A stretch of 64,000 nt of DNA from JAEUWI01 sp942492815 (GCA_942492815.1 OW818658.1:558001-622000); one strand, 5' to 3'; positions 1 through 8,890 are shown, numbered from the stretch's first letter. Numbers and translations: made by a program. Notes: generated from the letters alone by a model not told the origin.

Positions 1-179
1 TGGGCGCTGTGCCCCTGATGGAAGACGAGGCCGAGGGATTCGAGGCGCGTGGTGATGGGGGAAGCGGCCAGATCGGAGCCGGAAACCTCATATCCGAGGT
101 TGAGGAGGATCTCGGCGAGTCCGCTCATGCCGATCCCGCCGACCCCGACAAAGTGCACACTTCTCTTCTGACCGGTCAT
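1..179 (-). CDS. murC: UDP-N-acetylmuramate--L-alanine ligase, N-terminal fragment (MurC)
   Basis: The first 59 codons of a gene that runs off the left edge of the window. Read on the minus strand the protein begins MTGQKRSVHFVGVGGIGMSG and continues with SGSDLAAS and a Gln-Gly-His segment. VHFVGVGGIGMSGLA is the dinucleotide-binding-type loop that opens Mur ligases of the MurC type, and SGSD follows it at the expected distance. MurC adds L-alanine to UDP-MurNAc in the cytoplasm, an early step of peptidoglycan synthesis. The ATG at 179 is preceded by GGAAGG at good spacing; an in-frame ATG seven codons upstream (200) lacks such a site. The catalytic ATP-binding and C-terminal domains lie outside the window. 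Confidence 0.88.
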   Translation of the reverse strand, partial: MTGQKRSVHFVGVGGIGMSGLAEILLNLGYEVSGSDLAASPITTRLESLGLVFHQGHSA

Positions 180-455
180 GCTCGCCTTCCAATACACCAT
201 ATGTAGTGTCAGGGGCTATCATATCAGAAGTCAGACCACAAATAAAGGGATCAGATCCGAACTTCCCGAGGCGGGATGACCCTTTGCCCGGGACTATTGA
301 CGTCGCCTATGCGGAGTACTATCCGTTCGTCAGGAGGGCGGCTTCAGCACGCCTGAACAGGGCGCAATTCGAGGGTCTCCCGGCCTGGAAGAGTCGTTCC
401 AGAGCCCTGTCGCACAAGCCCTTAAGGATTGCTATAGGGGGGCCTAAGATTTTGC

Positions 456-483
456 TTTACTTTTGAAAAAAAGATGCTATACT
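456..483 (+). promoter_or_regulatory. Candidate sigma-70 promoter for the pilin-like gene
   Basis: TTTACT at 456-461 and TATACT at 478-483 are separated by 16 bases in an AT-rich stretch standing out from GC-rich surroundings. Both boxes are close to the sigma-70 consensus. Transcription would start near 490 and give a leader of about 290 bases before the ATG at 782. Inferred from sequence only. Confidence 0.45.
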
Positions 484-653
484 AAGCCATTCTCCCCAAG
501 AGAAGCATGGAATGGCGAGTGAGGTTTCCTCTGAGCGGCTGGGTGCCGACAGACAGCAGTGACAACTGGGAAGCTGCTTCGTTTCAGCCAATCGATTATA
601 TGGTTGCACCGTTCACAAGGTCGAATCAGTGTGTGGGGTGTGGCCCTGTAATA

Positions 654-669
654 TGCTTCAGTTGAAGCA
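654..669. promoter_or_regulatory. 16-base palindrome in the pilin leader
   Basis: TGCTTCA and TGAAGCA are perfect inverted arms around a two-base centre, about 115 bases upstream of the pilin start. It could be an operator for a dimeric regulator or a small RNA hairpin. There is no second copy nearby to support either reading. Confidence 0.3.
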
Positions 670-781
670 CACTAATTTCCTCTCAACTGAAAGGAGGTAT
701 TTCGGTCTCACAGTACACCGTAATTGAGTATACCTGCATTGGTCTTCAATTCATCTAAATCTTCAAAAGGAAAAGAGAGTT

Positions 782-1840
782 ATGACAACCCTTAGACGTC
801 CTAAATCCAACCGTGGCTTCACCCTCATTGAATTGCTGGTAGTTATTGCCATCATCGGTATTCTTGCCGCCATCCTGTTGCCTGCTCTGGCCCGCGCCCG
901 TGAAGCCGCGCGTCGCGCCAGTTGCCAGAACAACCTGAAGCAGTGGGGCCTGGTCTTCAAAATGTACGCCAATGAAGCCAAAGGCGAACGTTTCCCCGAC
1001 CACCAGCCCTTCCAGGATGAACCCCTTACGACCGGCGGAATGTGGGCCATGGCTCTCGGACCGGCGGGTTACCAGGTTTATCCCGAATACGTGACCGACT
1101 ACACGATCGGCAAGTGCCCGTCCTCCACCATCAAGGGTGCTGACGGCCTTGGCAACGGTCCGGACAACGGTTTCGGCATGTTCATGCAGGACCTCGTGCA
1201 GAGCCCTGCCACCTATCCCACCGTACCCCTTGCCGCGGCTGACCTGCTTGACTGGTGCCAGAATGGCAAAGCCTGTGCCGGTGAGACGCCCTATTTCGGC
1301 AACTGGCGCCAGCGCGATGCGGCCCAGAACCGCACCATCTATTGCACGTTCGACTACAGCTACATGCACCACGTCATCCAGTCCGAGTGGATTGCCAACG
1401 TGATCGACAATCAGTGGGCTGCAGAGCAGATGCGTGACGGCGGCGGTTCCGCTGCTGGCACGGGCGTCTTTTCGGTCGCGACCGATCGGGCTGCTCAGGT
1501 CTCTCTGCCCTTCACCACCTCCGGTGGCACGTGGCTGAAGAACGAGACGGTGCTGGCGATTCGTGAAGGCGTTGAGCGCTTCCTGATCACCGACATCAAC
1601 AACGCTGGTGGCTCCGCTGAAGCCCAGTCCACGATCGCCGTGGTATGGGATCAGGCCAGCCAGGACGGCACCTACAGCGGAACGACCGGTTCCGGCACGG
1701 GCCGCTTCAACCACGTTCCCGGCGGTGCAAACATCCTGTACATGGATGGTCACGTCAGCTTCGTGAAGTACCCGGGCGAGCACAACCAGTCCACCTGGCC
1801 GCTGAGCCAGGTCTCCATGACCAAGAACACCGGCTGGTAA
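782..1840 (+). CDS. DUF1559-family prepilin-type protein with H-x10-DG motif
   Basis: A 352-residue secreted pilin-like protein. Residues about 12-35 are a type IV prepilin signal: RGFTLIELLVVIAIIGILAA, with G-F-T as the peptidase cleavage site and Glu at position 5 of the mature form. The next segment, ARAREAARRASCQNNLKQWG, is the typical alpha-helical spine of DUF1559 proteins. Near the C-terminus FNHVPGGANILYMDGHV gives the family's His...Asp-Gly motif, here with ten rather than nine residues between. Proteins of this family are abundant in PVC bacteria; their role is unknown beyond pseudopilin-like assembly. AAGGAAAAGAG precedes the ATG. It is monocistronic, with its own candidate promoter and a strong terminator, which suggests high expression. 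Two paralogues lie at 25.4 and 28.0 kb. Confidence 0.88.
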   Translation: MTTLRRPKSNRGFTLIELLVVIAIIGILAAILLPALARAREAARRASCQNNLKQWGLVFKMYANEAKGERFPDHQPFQDEPLTTGGMWAMALGPAGYQVYPEYVTDYTIGKCPSSTIKGADGLGNGPDNGFGMFMQDLVQSPATYPTVPLAAADLLDWCQNGKACAGETPYFGNWRQRDAAQNRTIYCTFDYSYMHHVIQSEWIANVIDNQWAAEQMRDGGGSAAGTGVFSVATDRAAQVSLPFTTSGGTWLKNETVLAIREGVERFLITDINNAGGSAEAQSTIAVVWDQASQDGTYSGTTGSGTGRFNHVPGGANILYMDGHVSFVKYPGEHNQSTWPLSQVSMTKNTGW

Positions 1841-1897
1841 TCAGCTCGCTGCGCAAGCAGGAGTTAATTACTCGGTAGTCTTAAAGTAAGTACGTCG

Positions 1898-1934
1898 AGC
1901 GTGGAAGGTTCTCAGAACCTTCCACGCTTTTTTT
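1898..1934 (+). terminator. Rho-independent terminator of the pilin-like gene
   Basis: Perfect 14-bp stem (arms 1898-1911 and 1915-1928) with a TCA loop, followed by six or more T residues, 57 bases after the stop codon at 1840. Confidence 0.92.
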
Positions 1935-1996
1935 GTTTGCGGGGGCAGGTGTGTTGTTGGGTCTGGTCGAGCGATCGCGCGTGGAAGCGTTGGACT

Positions 1997-2035
1997 GGGT
2001 CGTATGGGTCGGAGTGATAGTTGATAGTTGATAGT
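1997..2035. repeat. Short tandem repeats: nonamer GGGTCGTAT followed by heptamer TGATAGT x3
   Basis: GGGTCGTAT plus a partial second copy at 1997-2012, then three exact copies of TGATAGT at 2015-2035. The same pair of repeat types recurs at 60.6-60.7 kb with heptamer CAGTTGA and nonamer CGACCCATA. Two further heptamers, GATAGTT, lie at 2220-2233. Non-coding. Confidence 0.75.
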
Positions 2036-2110
2036 TGGCAACACTTTAGCCGAATGACATAGGTGCCACGCGCTCCATAGAATCTTCTCGCACCAAGCAA
2101 GATGCCGATA

Positions 2111-2144
2111 AAAGGGGCTCAGACATTCCTGTCTGAGCCCCTTT
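2111..2144. terminator. Perfect 15-bp hairpin, possible terminator on the minus strand
   Basis: Arms 2111-2125 and 2130-2144 are exact reverse complements around a four-base loop. Read on the minus strand the stem is followed by TTTTATC, read on the plus strand by only three T. No minus-strand gene ends just upstream (the nearest is the transposase at 2.6 kb), so it may be a relic or a back-stop for convergent transcription. Confidence 0.5.
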
Positions 2145-2219
2145 GGAAGGCGACTCACTTGATATAGGAAACTTAGATGGAGCGCGGTAGCCGTTCGCTT
2201 CATTCCGCTAAAATGTTAC

Positions 2220-2238
2220 GATAGTTGATAGTTGATTG
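2220..2238. repeat. Heptamer repeat GATAGTT x2 plus a partial copy
   Basis: Second, shorter occurrence of the heptamer family seen at 2015-2035, about 185 bases downstream. Confidence 0.6.
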
Positions 2239-2329
2239 CCTATTGGCTTCAGCCGCCACTTCGCGCTTAACGGCGGAGGCTTTGGGCATTGGGCTGTAGG
2301 TCGCAGGATCGAGACCTATGCTGAAAGGT

Positions 2330-2506
2330 GGTTCATCCGGTTTGAGCGTATGTTGTCTTTTAAACAGCAGCGACCACAAGTCATGATGAAGTCGAAGGTG
2401 GTGAATCAGAATTCCAGCTCCGAAGGAGCGGCAGTTTGTAGCCTGGGGCTTCAGCCCCAGGATCACGGTACGACCAAGTAACGAATCCGCCTTCGGCGGA
2501 TGGCAG
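2330..2506 (-). repeat. Dispersed ~177-bp non-coding repeat, copy A
   Basis: The reverse complement of 2330-2506 matches 23188-23365 along its length: ATCCGC-GCGGAT hairpin, then a perfect hairpin built on CCTGGGGCTgAAGCCCCAGG, then CTGCCGCTCC-GGAGCTGGAATTC, ending near ACGCTcAAaCCgGATGAACCA. It holds no convincing gene. Similar hairpin-rich repeats behave as REP/MITE-like dispersed elements in other bacteria. The repeat lies 30 bases from the end of the IS1634-type element. Confidence 0.75.
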
Positions 2507-2535
2507 ATTGGAGTCGTTGTACCCTACGCACAGAA

Positions 2536-4559
2536 CTAGCCCATCTTCCGCAGTTAGCAATTGCAAAGTCGATACTTGCTTGGGAATTGGGCATTCCGTC
2601 GCAAAAGTCTGGACTACATTTTAGATCGGTTTAGGTTTGGTGGGCAGGGGCAGCTTCAGTTTGTCCAGTAGAATGGCCAGGTGCTTGTCGGGGCGGCTGA
2701 CGGTTCGCAGGCGCACGTCGGTGCCCGCGTCCGTGGGGAGAATGACGTCCATGGAACGTACTTCGGCCATGTGTTCGAGCAGCTTTCTGGGGGCGGTGCC
2801 GAGGCCGCAGCCGTCCATCCATTGTTGCAGGGTACGCCACAGGACCAAGGCGAGGAAGCACACGAGGATGTGCGCCCGGGTGCGGTCCTCCTTCTGGTGG
2901 AACAGAGGCCGCAGACCGAGGTCATGCTTCGTGGCGCGAAACGCGTCTTCGACCTGCGTAAGGCCGATATAGGTTTTCCAGAGAGCACTGGCCTCCCAGC
3001 CCTGAAGATTGGTGCGCAGCAGGTAGCAGCCGTCCGCCAGCTCGCTCCATTCACGGTACTCCTCGTTCTTGTTTATCGAGATGGCGAGGCGCTTCCCGCT
3101 CTTGTGCTTTGGGTCGTCCTCTTCGGTGATTTTCACCTCGAACCAGCGGGCCGCGCGGGAGTACTTCTGGAAGAGGCGGCCCACGCGCCGTTCGGCGGTG
3201 CTGTAGTTGCGCAGGGCCCGCTTGTCGGCCTGGATGCTGGCCTTGAGGCCGTCCAGTTCGGCTTCGAGCCGTTTGACCTGCTTCTCGCGGATGGCGTGTT
3301 CTTTCTGGATGCGGCCTTCGGAGCGGCACAGCACAAAGGTTTCCGCATCGCCTTCGGGTGCCGCGCACAGTTTCACTTCAACGCCGGGCCCCACTTGTTC
3401 CCAGTCTTCCTCCAGGAGTTTTTGTTCAAAGGTCTTGAGCTCGGACTTGGGCGTGCCCACGATGTAGCTGGCCTGGACCTCGCGCAGCATGGAGAGATTC
3501 TTCTCGCTCACCATCCCGCGGTCCATCACCCAGGTGCGTCGCTCGTGGCCGTATTTCTTCCGCATCGCCTCCACAATTTCCTCGACCGTGGTTACGTCTG
3601 TTCGGTTGCCATCGAAGACTTCATAGGCCAGCGGCAGCCCCTCGGGCGTGGCGACCAGGCCAATGCACACCTGAACGCAGTCGGAACGCTTGTCGCGCGA
3701 GTAGCCGTGTTGGGCCTGGGCGTTGCCTTTGGCCCGACCCTCGAAGTAGGTGGAGGTGATGTCGTAGAGCAGGATATCGAAGACGGTGCCAAACAGCTCG
3801 CCGTAGACCCGCTGGAAATGGCGGAAGAGCCCGTCCTTGTGGGGGAGCAGTTCGTCCAGCGCGCGGTACAGCCGGTCATCGTTCACCTTTGCCTCCGGCA
3901 CCTGAAGCAGTTCATCCAGGGCCGTTTTGCCGTACCAGAACTGGGCAATCTGCAACTCCGACGACGGCGCGCAAAACCGGGCCAGGACCAGGATACACGC
4001 CATGGTGCTCCAGGCAATCTCCTCGCGACCCGGCTCCATGGCCTCGCTGAAGAAAGCATCCAGCTTCAGCCGACGCCACAGCGCCAGGCCCAGGTAAACT
4101 TCTCCGAACTTGCGCAGCCGCTCTACACGCAGGCGCGACGTGTCCACCCGCGCCCAGGCCGGAGGCGACGGCTCCCGCCGCAGCAGGTCGAGCTGGTGGC
4201 CGCGGCCATCGAGAATCTCCCCGATGTGCTCCCAGCCGACCCGGGCCTCCTCTTCCAACCCTGGCAGCTTGCCAAGCGTCGCCACGGTGCGATGACGGGG
4301 GCCCTCGACCGTACGAACCGACTCCTCAAGCGTCCAGTACTCGTAGACGACGCCTTTCTTCTCGCGGCGATGAGGTTTCAGAAACACAAGGCGGTTCTCT
4401 ATGGCCACCACCATAGTGGCACGGACGCCAAAAACCCGCAAGAGGGCGGTCTGGACTACACGCCAAATTCAGGAGCGTGTCCAACGTAGTAAAGAACTTA
4501 CGTCGATGAAATAACCATATTCGACCGGAATGAGTGGATAACTGCGGAAGATGGGTTAG
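2536..4559 (-). mobile_element. Insertion sequence, IS1634-type, with 21-bp terminal inverted repeats
   Basis: The ends 2536-2556 and 4539-4559 are inverted repeats of 21 bases with one mismatch, of the form CTARCCCATCTTCCGCAGTT. They bracket a single intact transposase gene, giving an element of 2,024 bases. The right end cuts a sialidase-like reading frame at a Gly-Thr-Ala codon run. No direct target duplication longer than TAG is visible; the left flank is a dispersed repeat, not obviously the rest of the sialidase gene. This suggests a rearrangement or deletion next to the element. Confidence 0.82.
2621..4414 (-). CDS. IS1634-family transposase
   Basis: A 597-residue DDE transposase, full length for the IS1634 branch of the IS4 superfamily. 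Catalytic residues are Asp218 in LLYDITSTYFEG, Asp298 in WVMDRGMVS and Glu489 in QVEDAFRATK; the last is followed by the family's long helical C-terminus with HILVCFLALVLWRTL. Residues 371-400 form a charged probable coiled coil. It cuts and pastes the element by acting on the 21-bp ends. The ATG at 4414 was chosen over an in-frame TTG at 4441; neither has a clear ribosome site. No frameshift or stop is seen, so the element may be active. Confidence 0.9.
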   Translation of the reverse strand: MVVAIENRLVFLKPHRREKKGVVYEYWTLEESVRTVEGPRHRTVATLGKLPGLEEEARVGWEHIGEILDGRGHQLDLLRREPSPPAWARVDTSRLRVERLRKFGEVYLGLALWRRLKLDAFFSEAMEPGREEIAWSTMACILVLARFCAPSSELQIAQFWYGKTALDELLQVPEAKVNDDRLYRALDELLPHKDGLFRHFQRVYGELFGTVFDILLYDITSTYFEGRAKGNAQAQHGYSRDKRSDCVQVCIGLVATPEGLPLAYEVFDGNRTDVTTVEEIVEAMRKKYGHERRTWVMDRGMVSEKNLSMLREVQASYIVGTPKSELKTFEQKLLEEDWEQVGPGVEVKLCAAPEGDAETFVLCRSEGRIQKEHAIREKQVKRLEAELDGLKASIQADKRALRNYSTAERRVGRLFQKYSRAARWFEVKITEEDDPKHKSGKRLAISINKNEEYREWSELADGCYLLRTNLQGWEASALWKTYIGLTQVEDAFRATKHDLGLRPLFHQKEDRTRAHILVCFLALVLWRTLQQWMDGCGLGTAPRKLLEHMAEVRSMDVILPTDAGTDVRLRTVSRPDKHLAILLDKLKLPLPTKPKPI

Positions 4560-5071
4560 CGCCGTGCCGTCGGAAAGCTGCACGATCTTGCCGTAGGGCG
4601 ATCCTGACATCCCGTCGCCCGCCTCTTTCGTATACAAGGCCGCGATGCCCTCACTCCGCTCCGGCTTGCTCCAGGTTTTGCCGTTGTCCGATGAACGTAT
4701 CGTATGCACGCCCTCGCAGTGCTGGCCCACTTGCTTTCGCTCGCCTTCTACCGTTTCGTAGTCCCACGTAATGATCGTATACGCGGCGATCATGGTCCCA
4801 TCGGCCAATCGCCCCAGCGCGGGATTTCGATCATCCGTAGGCCCGTCGATCAGTACTGTCGGTCCAATCCAGGTCTTGCCGCCATCGGACGACCGCAGCA
4901 TGTCGATGCGCCCCTTCTGACCCCGGTGCGGTGCCCCACCCCGGACCACCCCATGAGTTCTTCATTCTGCAGGCGAATGAGCACGGGGAAATGCCCGCCG
5001 CCCTCCACCAACGTCGCACGGTGCAGGGGAGCGGAAACAGTAAGGAGCAGGGACAACAAAAGCGTATTCAT
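4560..5071 (-). pseudogene. Sialidase/BNR-repeat protein, frameshifted and truncated by the IS
   Basis: The remnant starts at the ATG at 5071 (after GAGAGGAAG) with a signal peptide, MNTLLLSLLLTVSAPLHRAT. It then reads GGGHFPVLIRLQNEELMG. From there the homologous reading moves to the next frame: RGGAPHRGQKGRIDMLRSSD, then two Asp-box repeats of the form SSDGGKTW and SSDNGKTW. One missing G in the G-run at 4949-4952 accounts for the shift, so this could be a real mutation or a homopolymer sequencing error. The frame stops at the IS end after LSDGTA, which removes most of the propeller. Asp-box proteins of this type are usually secreted exo-sialidases or related glycosidases. It is divergent from the glycosidase-like gene at 5279. 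Confidence 0.75.
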
Positions 5072-5278
5072 GGCGGGCTTCCTCTCGCTTTTCACTATTC
5101 AGGTTCACTGCGAGATTGATTTTAAGGATGACGTGCGGCCATATCAATTTGAGAAACGCGATTGGTGCTTCATCCACGTGCAGCCGAGGAAGTTACTGCA
5201 GTTCATGGCAAGTATTGACACGCCGTCCGATCTCGGACATACTTCAGGGACTCAAGAAGCAACCCCAAAGGAATTGGC

Positions 5279-6691
5279 ATGTCCAGAGCGGCTCTTAACT
5301 TCATTCTCCCTGTTTTCCTGTTGGCCCTGATGCCCGCCATCGCCGAAGATACCGCCTACCGCGTCTCAGCGACCAAAGGCCCGTACTTTCTCTGCGATGA
5401 TCGGGTCGTGGAAGATCGCTGGCTGGTCGAGCGCTTTGCCGCGCCCCTCGTGAAGCATCCGTCGAATCCTCTCATCACTAAGTCCGGCGAGTGGGAGGGG
5501 AGCGGTCCCCACATGGGCGGCTCGGCGCTCTTCGATCCTTCCGACAATCTCTTCAAGATGTGGTACACCGTTTTCAACCGCCACAACTACGACAACCGCC
5601 TGCCCTTCTCCTACAACGTGGCCTACGCCGAATCGGAAGACGGCATCACGTGGCGCAAGCCCGCGCTGGGTGTCTTCGAGCATCCCGCCGATTCCCAGAA
5701 CAACCTCATCAAGCTCGGTTCCGACAAGACGCAGAACATCGACGTGATGCTCAACCCGAAGCCCGGCGAATACCCCGGCAAGTTCCTCGCCATCCACAAC
5801 CAGAAGGGCGGCGTGTTTGTGTCCCACTCCGACGACGGCAAGTCCTTCACCTTCCTCCAGGAAGCCGCCGCCATCGCGTACCACAGCGACACCCACAACA
5901 ATTTCGTCTTCGACGAAGTGCGTAACAACTGGCTCATCTTCTGTCGTCCCCGCGCCTACGCCGGTGATCACAAGCGCCGCGTCTCCATGCAGCAGAGCAC
6001 TGACCTCAAGACCTGGACGCACGAGCGGGTCATCCTCATTCCCGACGAAGCCGAGCGCCCCGAGTATTACGGCATGACCGTCTTCCGACTCAACGATCTC
6101 CACTTCGGCATGCGCCAGAGCTATGATCGCGCCGACGGACTCCTCTACCCCGAACCGGTCTGGAGCAGCGACGGCGAGCACTGGGACGCCATCGGCACCC
6201 ACCCCGCCATGCTCCCGCTGGGTCCCGAGGGCTCGTGGGACGCGGGCATGGTGCTCCTCGCGGAAAGCCCCGTGGTCGTGGGCGACGAACTGCGCTTTTA
6301 CTACGGCGGCTTCGCAAAATCCCACAACGAGCCCGAGAATCCCTGCGCCATCGGCCTCGCCACCGCCGAGCGCGATCGCATCGTGGGCCTGCGCCCCACC
6401 GGCGAAGAGCCGGGCTACCTCTTGACTCGTCCCTTCATCGTCGTCGAAGGCGCGGCGCTCACCGTAAACGCCACCGTGAACGAAGGCGGCACGCTCCGCG
6501 CAGAACTCCGCACCGACAACAACAAGACCGTCGAAGGCTTCACCCTGGACGACTGCACGCCCGTGAGTAAGAGCGGCTTCGCGGAATCCATCACCTGGCG
6601 CGAGAAAAAACTCGACGCCGTCGCGGGCCGGGAACTGCGCCTGCGTTTCGAGCTGAAAGACGCCGCGGTTTATACGTACGCATTGAGGTGA
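5279..6691 (+). CDS. Secreted five-bladed beta-propeller protein, GH32/GH43-like
   Basis: A 470-residue protein with a signal peptide (about residues 1-22, ending AIAED). The body has propeller-type repeats: HPSNPLITKSGEWEG, then LFKMWYTVF, then YAESEDGITWRKP, VSHSDDGKSFTF and FYYGGF. Alternating D-G-x-x-W and W/Y-rich strands with phosphorylase- or fructosidase-like blades are known from glycoside hydrolase clans F/J. Residues from about 390 form a small beta-sandwich. Activity on a sugar polymer is inferred; the catalytic acids were not assigned. AAGGAATTGGC supports the ATG. It faces away from the broken sialidase gene, and the 207 bases between them probably hold both promoters. Confidence 0.6.
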   Translation: MSRAALNFILPVFLLALMPAIAEDTAYRVSATKGPYFLCDDRVVEDRWLVERFAAPLVKHPSNPLITKSGEWEGSGPHMGGSALFDPSDNLFKMWYTVFNRHNYDNRLPFSYNVAYAESEDGITWRKPALGVFEHPADSQNNLIKLGSDKTQNIDVMLNPKPGEYPGKFLAIHNQKGGVFVSHSDDGKSFTFLQEAAAIAYHSDTHNNFVFDEVRNNWLIFCRPRAYAGDHKRRVSMQQSTDLKTWTHERVILIPDEAERPEYYGMTVFRLNDLHFGMRQSYDRADGLLYPEPVWSSDGEHWDAIGTHPAMLPLGPEGSWDAGMVLLAESPVVVGDELRFYYGGFAKSHNEPENPCAIGLATAERDRIVGLRPTGEEPGYLLTRPFIVVEGAALTVNATVNEGGTLRAELRTDNNKTVEGFTLDDCTPVSKSGFAESITWREKKLDAVAGRELRLRFELKDAAVYTYALR

Positions 6692-7021
6692 CCATCGCAA
6701 ATATTGAAGTTGAAATGTAGGCATGTAGGAAGGTGAAAAGGCGTAAGCGTTTGCGGGAGCACAAAGGGACTGACGCGGACCAGTGTGCCATGGTAGCGAA
6801 GAGAACGCGAATCGGAAGAAGCCATTGTACGCGCGCGATCCGCTGCAATGGTCGTGGCTGTCCCGTCGTGGTCCGAGCACACTTGGGGCGTTCAACAGGC
6901 CCGTATCGAGGGACAGCGTCGCGGACTGCGTGGGCGTTGTTGTATCGGATGCGCCTCCCTGACGACAGGACATTCATACTGCATTGCTGGCTCGGCTGAG
7001 GACCGAAGTCGGCGCAGCCCC
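6692..7021. other. Intergenic region, nothing recognised
   Basis: About 330 bases between the convergent propeller gene and the hybrid kinase gene. No hairpin with a T-run, promoter or open frame stands out on either strand. Confidence 0.4.
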
Positions 7022-8890
7022 TCAACGGTCTTCCCGCGAGTCCAGCACATGCCTCACCTTGAGGGCCAGGCCCGCGGGTGTGAAGGGCTTCTGGAGAAAG
7101 TTGACGTTGGCCGTCATTATCCCGTGGCGGATAATTGCATCGTTGGTATAGCCGGAGATGTAGAGCACCCGCGTCTCGGGATGCAACGGCTTGATCAACC
7201 CCGCCAGATCCGCGCCGCCGATCTTGGGCATGATCACATCGGTTACGAGAAGGTGAATGGGCCCTTCATGTGCCCGGGCCAATTCCACGGCCTTCTGCCC
7301 GCTGAACCCCTCCAGCACCCGGTAGCCGTAGGACGTAAGCGCGCGATGGATCAGTTGGCGAACTTCGTCGTCGTCCTCCACCAGCAGGACCGTCTCCGAT
7401 CCACGGCAGGAGACCGGATCCGGCAGGCCCGCGCCATTCTCCGCGGGGGCCACGCCCGCCGCTGCGGGCAGATAAACCGAGAAGCGCGTTCCCATACCGA
7501 CCTCGCTGTAGCAGGTAATATGGCCGTTCATTTGCCGCACAATGCCGTAGACCGTGGCAAGCCCCAGCCCCGTGCCCTGCCCCGGTTCCTTGGTGGTGAA
7601 GAACGGCTCAAAGATCTTGGACATGATGTTCGCGTCCATCCCGACGCCCGTGTCTGAGATAGAAAGCCGAACGTACGCTCCCGGCTGAAGGCGCTCGGAA
7701 TCGCCCCGATTCATAACATAGTGCTCGTCAAGATGAATGTGTTCCGTCTCAATCACCAATCGGCCCCCGCGCCGCATGGCATCGCGCGCGTTTACGGCCA
7801 GATTCATGATGATCTGCTCCACATGGGTGGGGTCCGCCAGAATTTGACCCGTGTCCCCCGCCAGCAGCACATCCAGATCGATATCCTCGCCGATAAGACG
7901 GCGCAGAAACACCTCCAGCCGCAGGATGATCGCGTTGAGGTCCACGTGGGAAGCCTTCACGAGGGAGCGCCGGCCGAAGGCCAGCAACTGGCTCGTCAGC
8001 GCCGCCGCCCGGGACCCCGCCTGCTGGACACACCCCAGCATCTCAAGCTGCTCGGGGGAAAACTCCGGATCGTCAATCAGCACCTCCACATAGCCGTTGA
8101 TTACCGTCAGTAGATTGTTGAAATCGTGGGCAATTCCACCCGCAAGCCGGCCGATCGCCTCCATCTTCTGCGACTGGCGCAACTGCTCCTCGATACGCTT
8201 GAAGTCGGTCCGGTCGCGGATCGTAACCAACATCGCCGGTTTTCGAAGCCACTCCACACTGGCCACCCGCACCTCGCCGACACGGGGGTCCCGGCCGCGC
8301 ACGATCTCGATTTCCTCCAGCGCGCCCCCGCTCAGATCGATATCCAGCGGCCGGCCCACCAACTCTTCACGGCTGCGGCTGAAGAGCCCCGCCGCAGCCT
8401 CGTTCACAAACTGCACCGTCCCGCCGCTGTCGATGACCAGCACCGCATCCGGATTGGCCGCCATGACCCGCTCCAGGTAGTGCTGCTGTGATTGCGTTCG
8501 GTACCGTTCCACGGCATAGAGAATGGCCCGCGCCAGCAACTGGCCGGCATCCTCACTCTTGGGGATGAAATCCTGCGCCCCGGCGCGATAGGCGGCAAGC
8601 CGATTCTCATCGGACGAAGACCCGGAAAAGACCAGGATCGGTATGGTCTCACAGCTCTCCCGGAGCAGTGTGAGCGTTTCGATGCCCTGAGAATCCGGGA
8701 GAGAGAGATCCAGCAGCACCGCGTCGTACACATCCGATTGGAGCGCCGACTGCGCCTGTTGCAGCGTGGTGACCGGAGAAAGCCGAAAGCGATAGACGTC
8801 CTCTTGCTCCAGCCACTCCCGGACCAGATCGGCATCGCCCGGATTGTCCTCCACAAGTAGAACACCCAATGGGATAGAGTCTATGGCCAT
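7022..8890 (-). CDS. Hybrid sensor kinase: REC-PAS-HisKA-HATPase-REC
   Basis: A 622-residue cytoplasmic protein with no membrane segment. Order: receiver domain (about 8-125, phospho-acceptor Asp61 in VLLDLSLPDS), PAS (135-230), dimerisation domain with His255 in GGIAHDFNNLL, ATP-binding domain (350-475, with N-box NLAVNARDAM, DTGVGM and GQGTGLGLATVYG), and a second receiver (498-620, Asp551 in LLVTDVIMP). It can take phosphate from another kinase at the first receiver and pass it to its own C-terminal receiver; there is no DNA-binding domain. It lies 70 bases downstream of the response regulator gene at 8961-9413 and probably works with it and the membrane kinase upstream. Confidence 0.9.
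   Translation of the reverse strand: MAIDSIPLGVLLVEDNPGDADLVREWLEQEDVYRFRLSPVTTLQQAQSALQSDVYDAVLLDLSLPDSQGIETLTLLRESCETIPILVFSGSSSDENRLAAYRAGAQDFIPKSEDAGQLLARAILYAVERYRTQSQQHYLERVMAANPDAVLVIDSGGTVQFVNEAAAGLFSRSREELVGRPLDIDLSGGALEEIEIVRGRDPRVGEVRVASVEWLRKPAMLVTIRDRTDFKRIEEQLRQSQKMEAIGRLAGGIAHDFNNLLTVINGYVEVLIDDPEFSPEQLEMLGCVQQAGSRAAALTSQLLAFGRRSLVKASHVDLNAIILRLEVFLRRLIGEDIDLDVLLAGDTGQILADPTHVEQIIMNLAVNARDAMRRGGRLVIETEHIHLDEHYVMNRGDSERLQPGAYVRLSISDTGVGMDANIMSKIFEPFFTTKEPGQGTGLGLATVYGIVRQMNGHITCYSEVGMGTRFSVYLPAAAGVAPAENGAGLPDPVSCRGSETVLLVEDDDEVRQLIHRALTSYGYRVLEGFSGQKAVELARAHEGPIHLLVTDVIMPKIGGADLAGLIKPLHPETRVLYISGYTNDAIIRHGIMTANVNFLQKPFTPAGLALKVRHVLDSREDR

Larger units (their letters stand above)
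180..781. other. Intergenic region between murC and a pilin-like gene; long 5' leader
   Basis: About 600 bases without a convincing gene. The left part should hold the murC promoter. From 456 on it holds a plausible promoter for the rightward gene at 782, leaving a leader of almost 300 bases. The leader contains a 16-base palindrome at 654-669 (TGCTTCAGTTGAAGCA) and an AAAGGAGG-like stretch near 690 that is not followed by an open frame. No known riboswitch was recognised. Confidence 0.5.

Noticed and set aside
2607..4460. 12-base direct repeat GTCTGGACTACA at 2607 and 4449 taken as a target duplication
   Set aside because: Both copies lie inside the 21-bp inverted ends at 2536 and 4559, so they are internal to the element and cannot be target site copies.
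2681..4489. 602-codon open frame on the plus strand opposite the transposase
   Set aside because: It is antisense to an intact, family-matching transposase; high GC at third positions creates long opposite-strand frames.
5366..6973. 535-codon minus-strand frame opposite the propeller protein gene
   Set aside because: Residue composition is unlike a protein and the plus-strand gene has a signal peptide, ribosome site and recognisable repeats.
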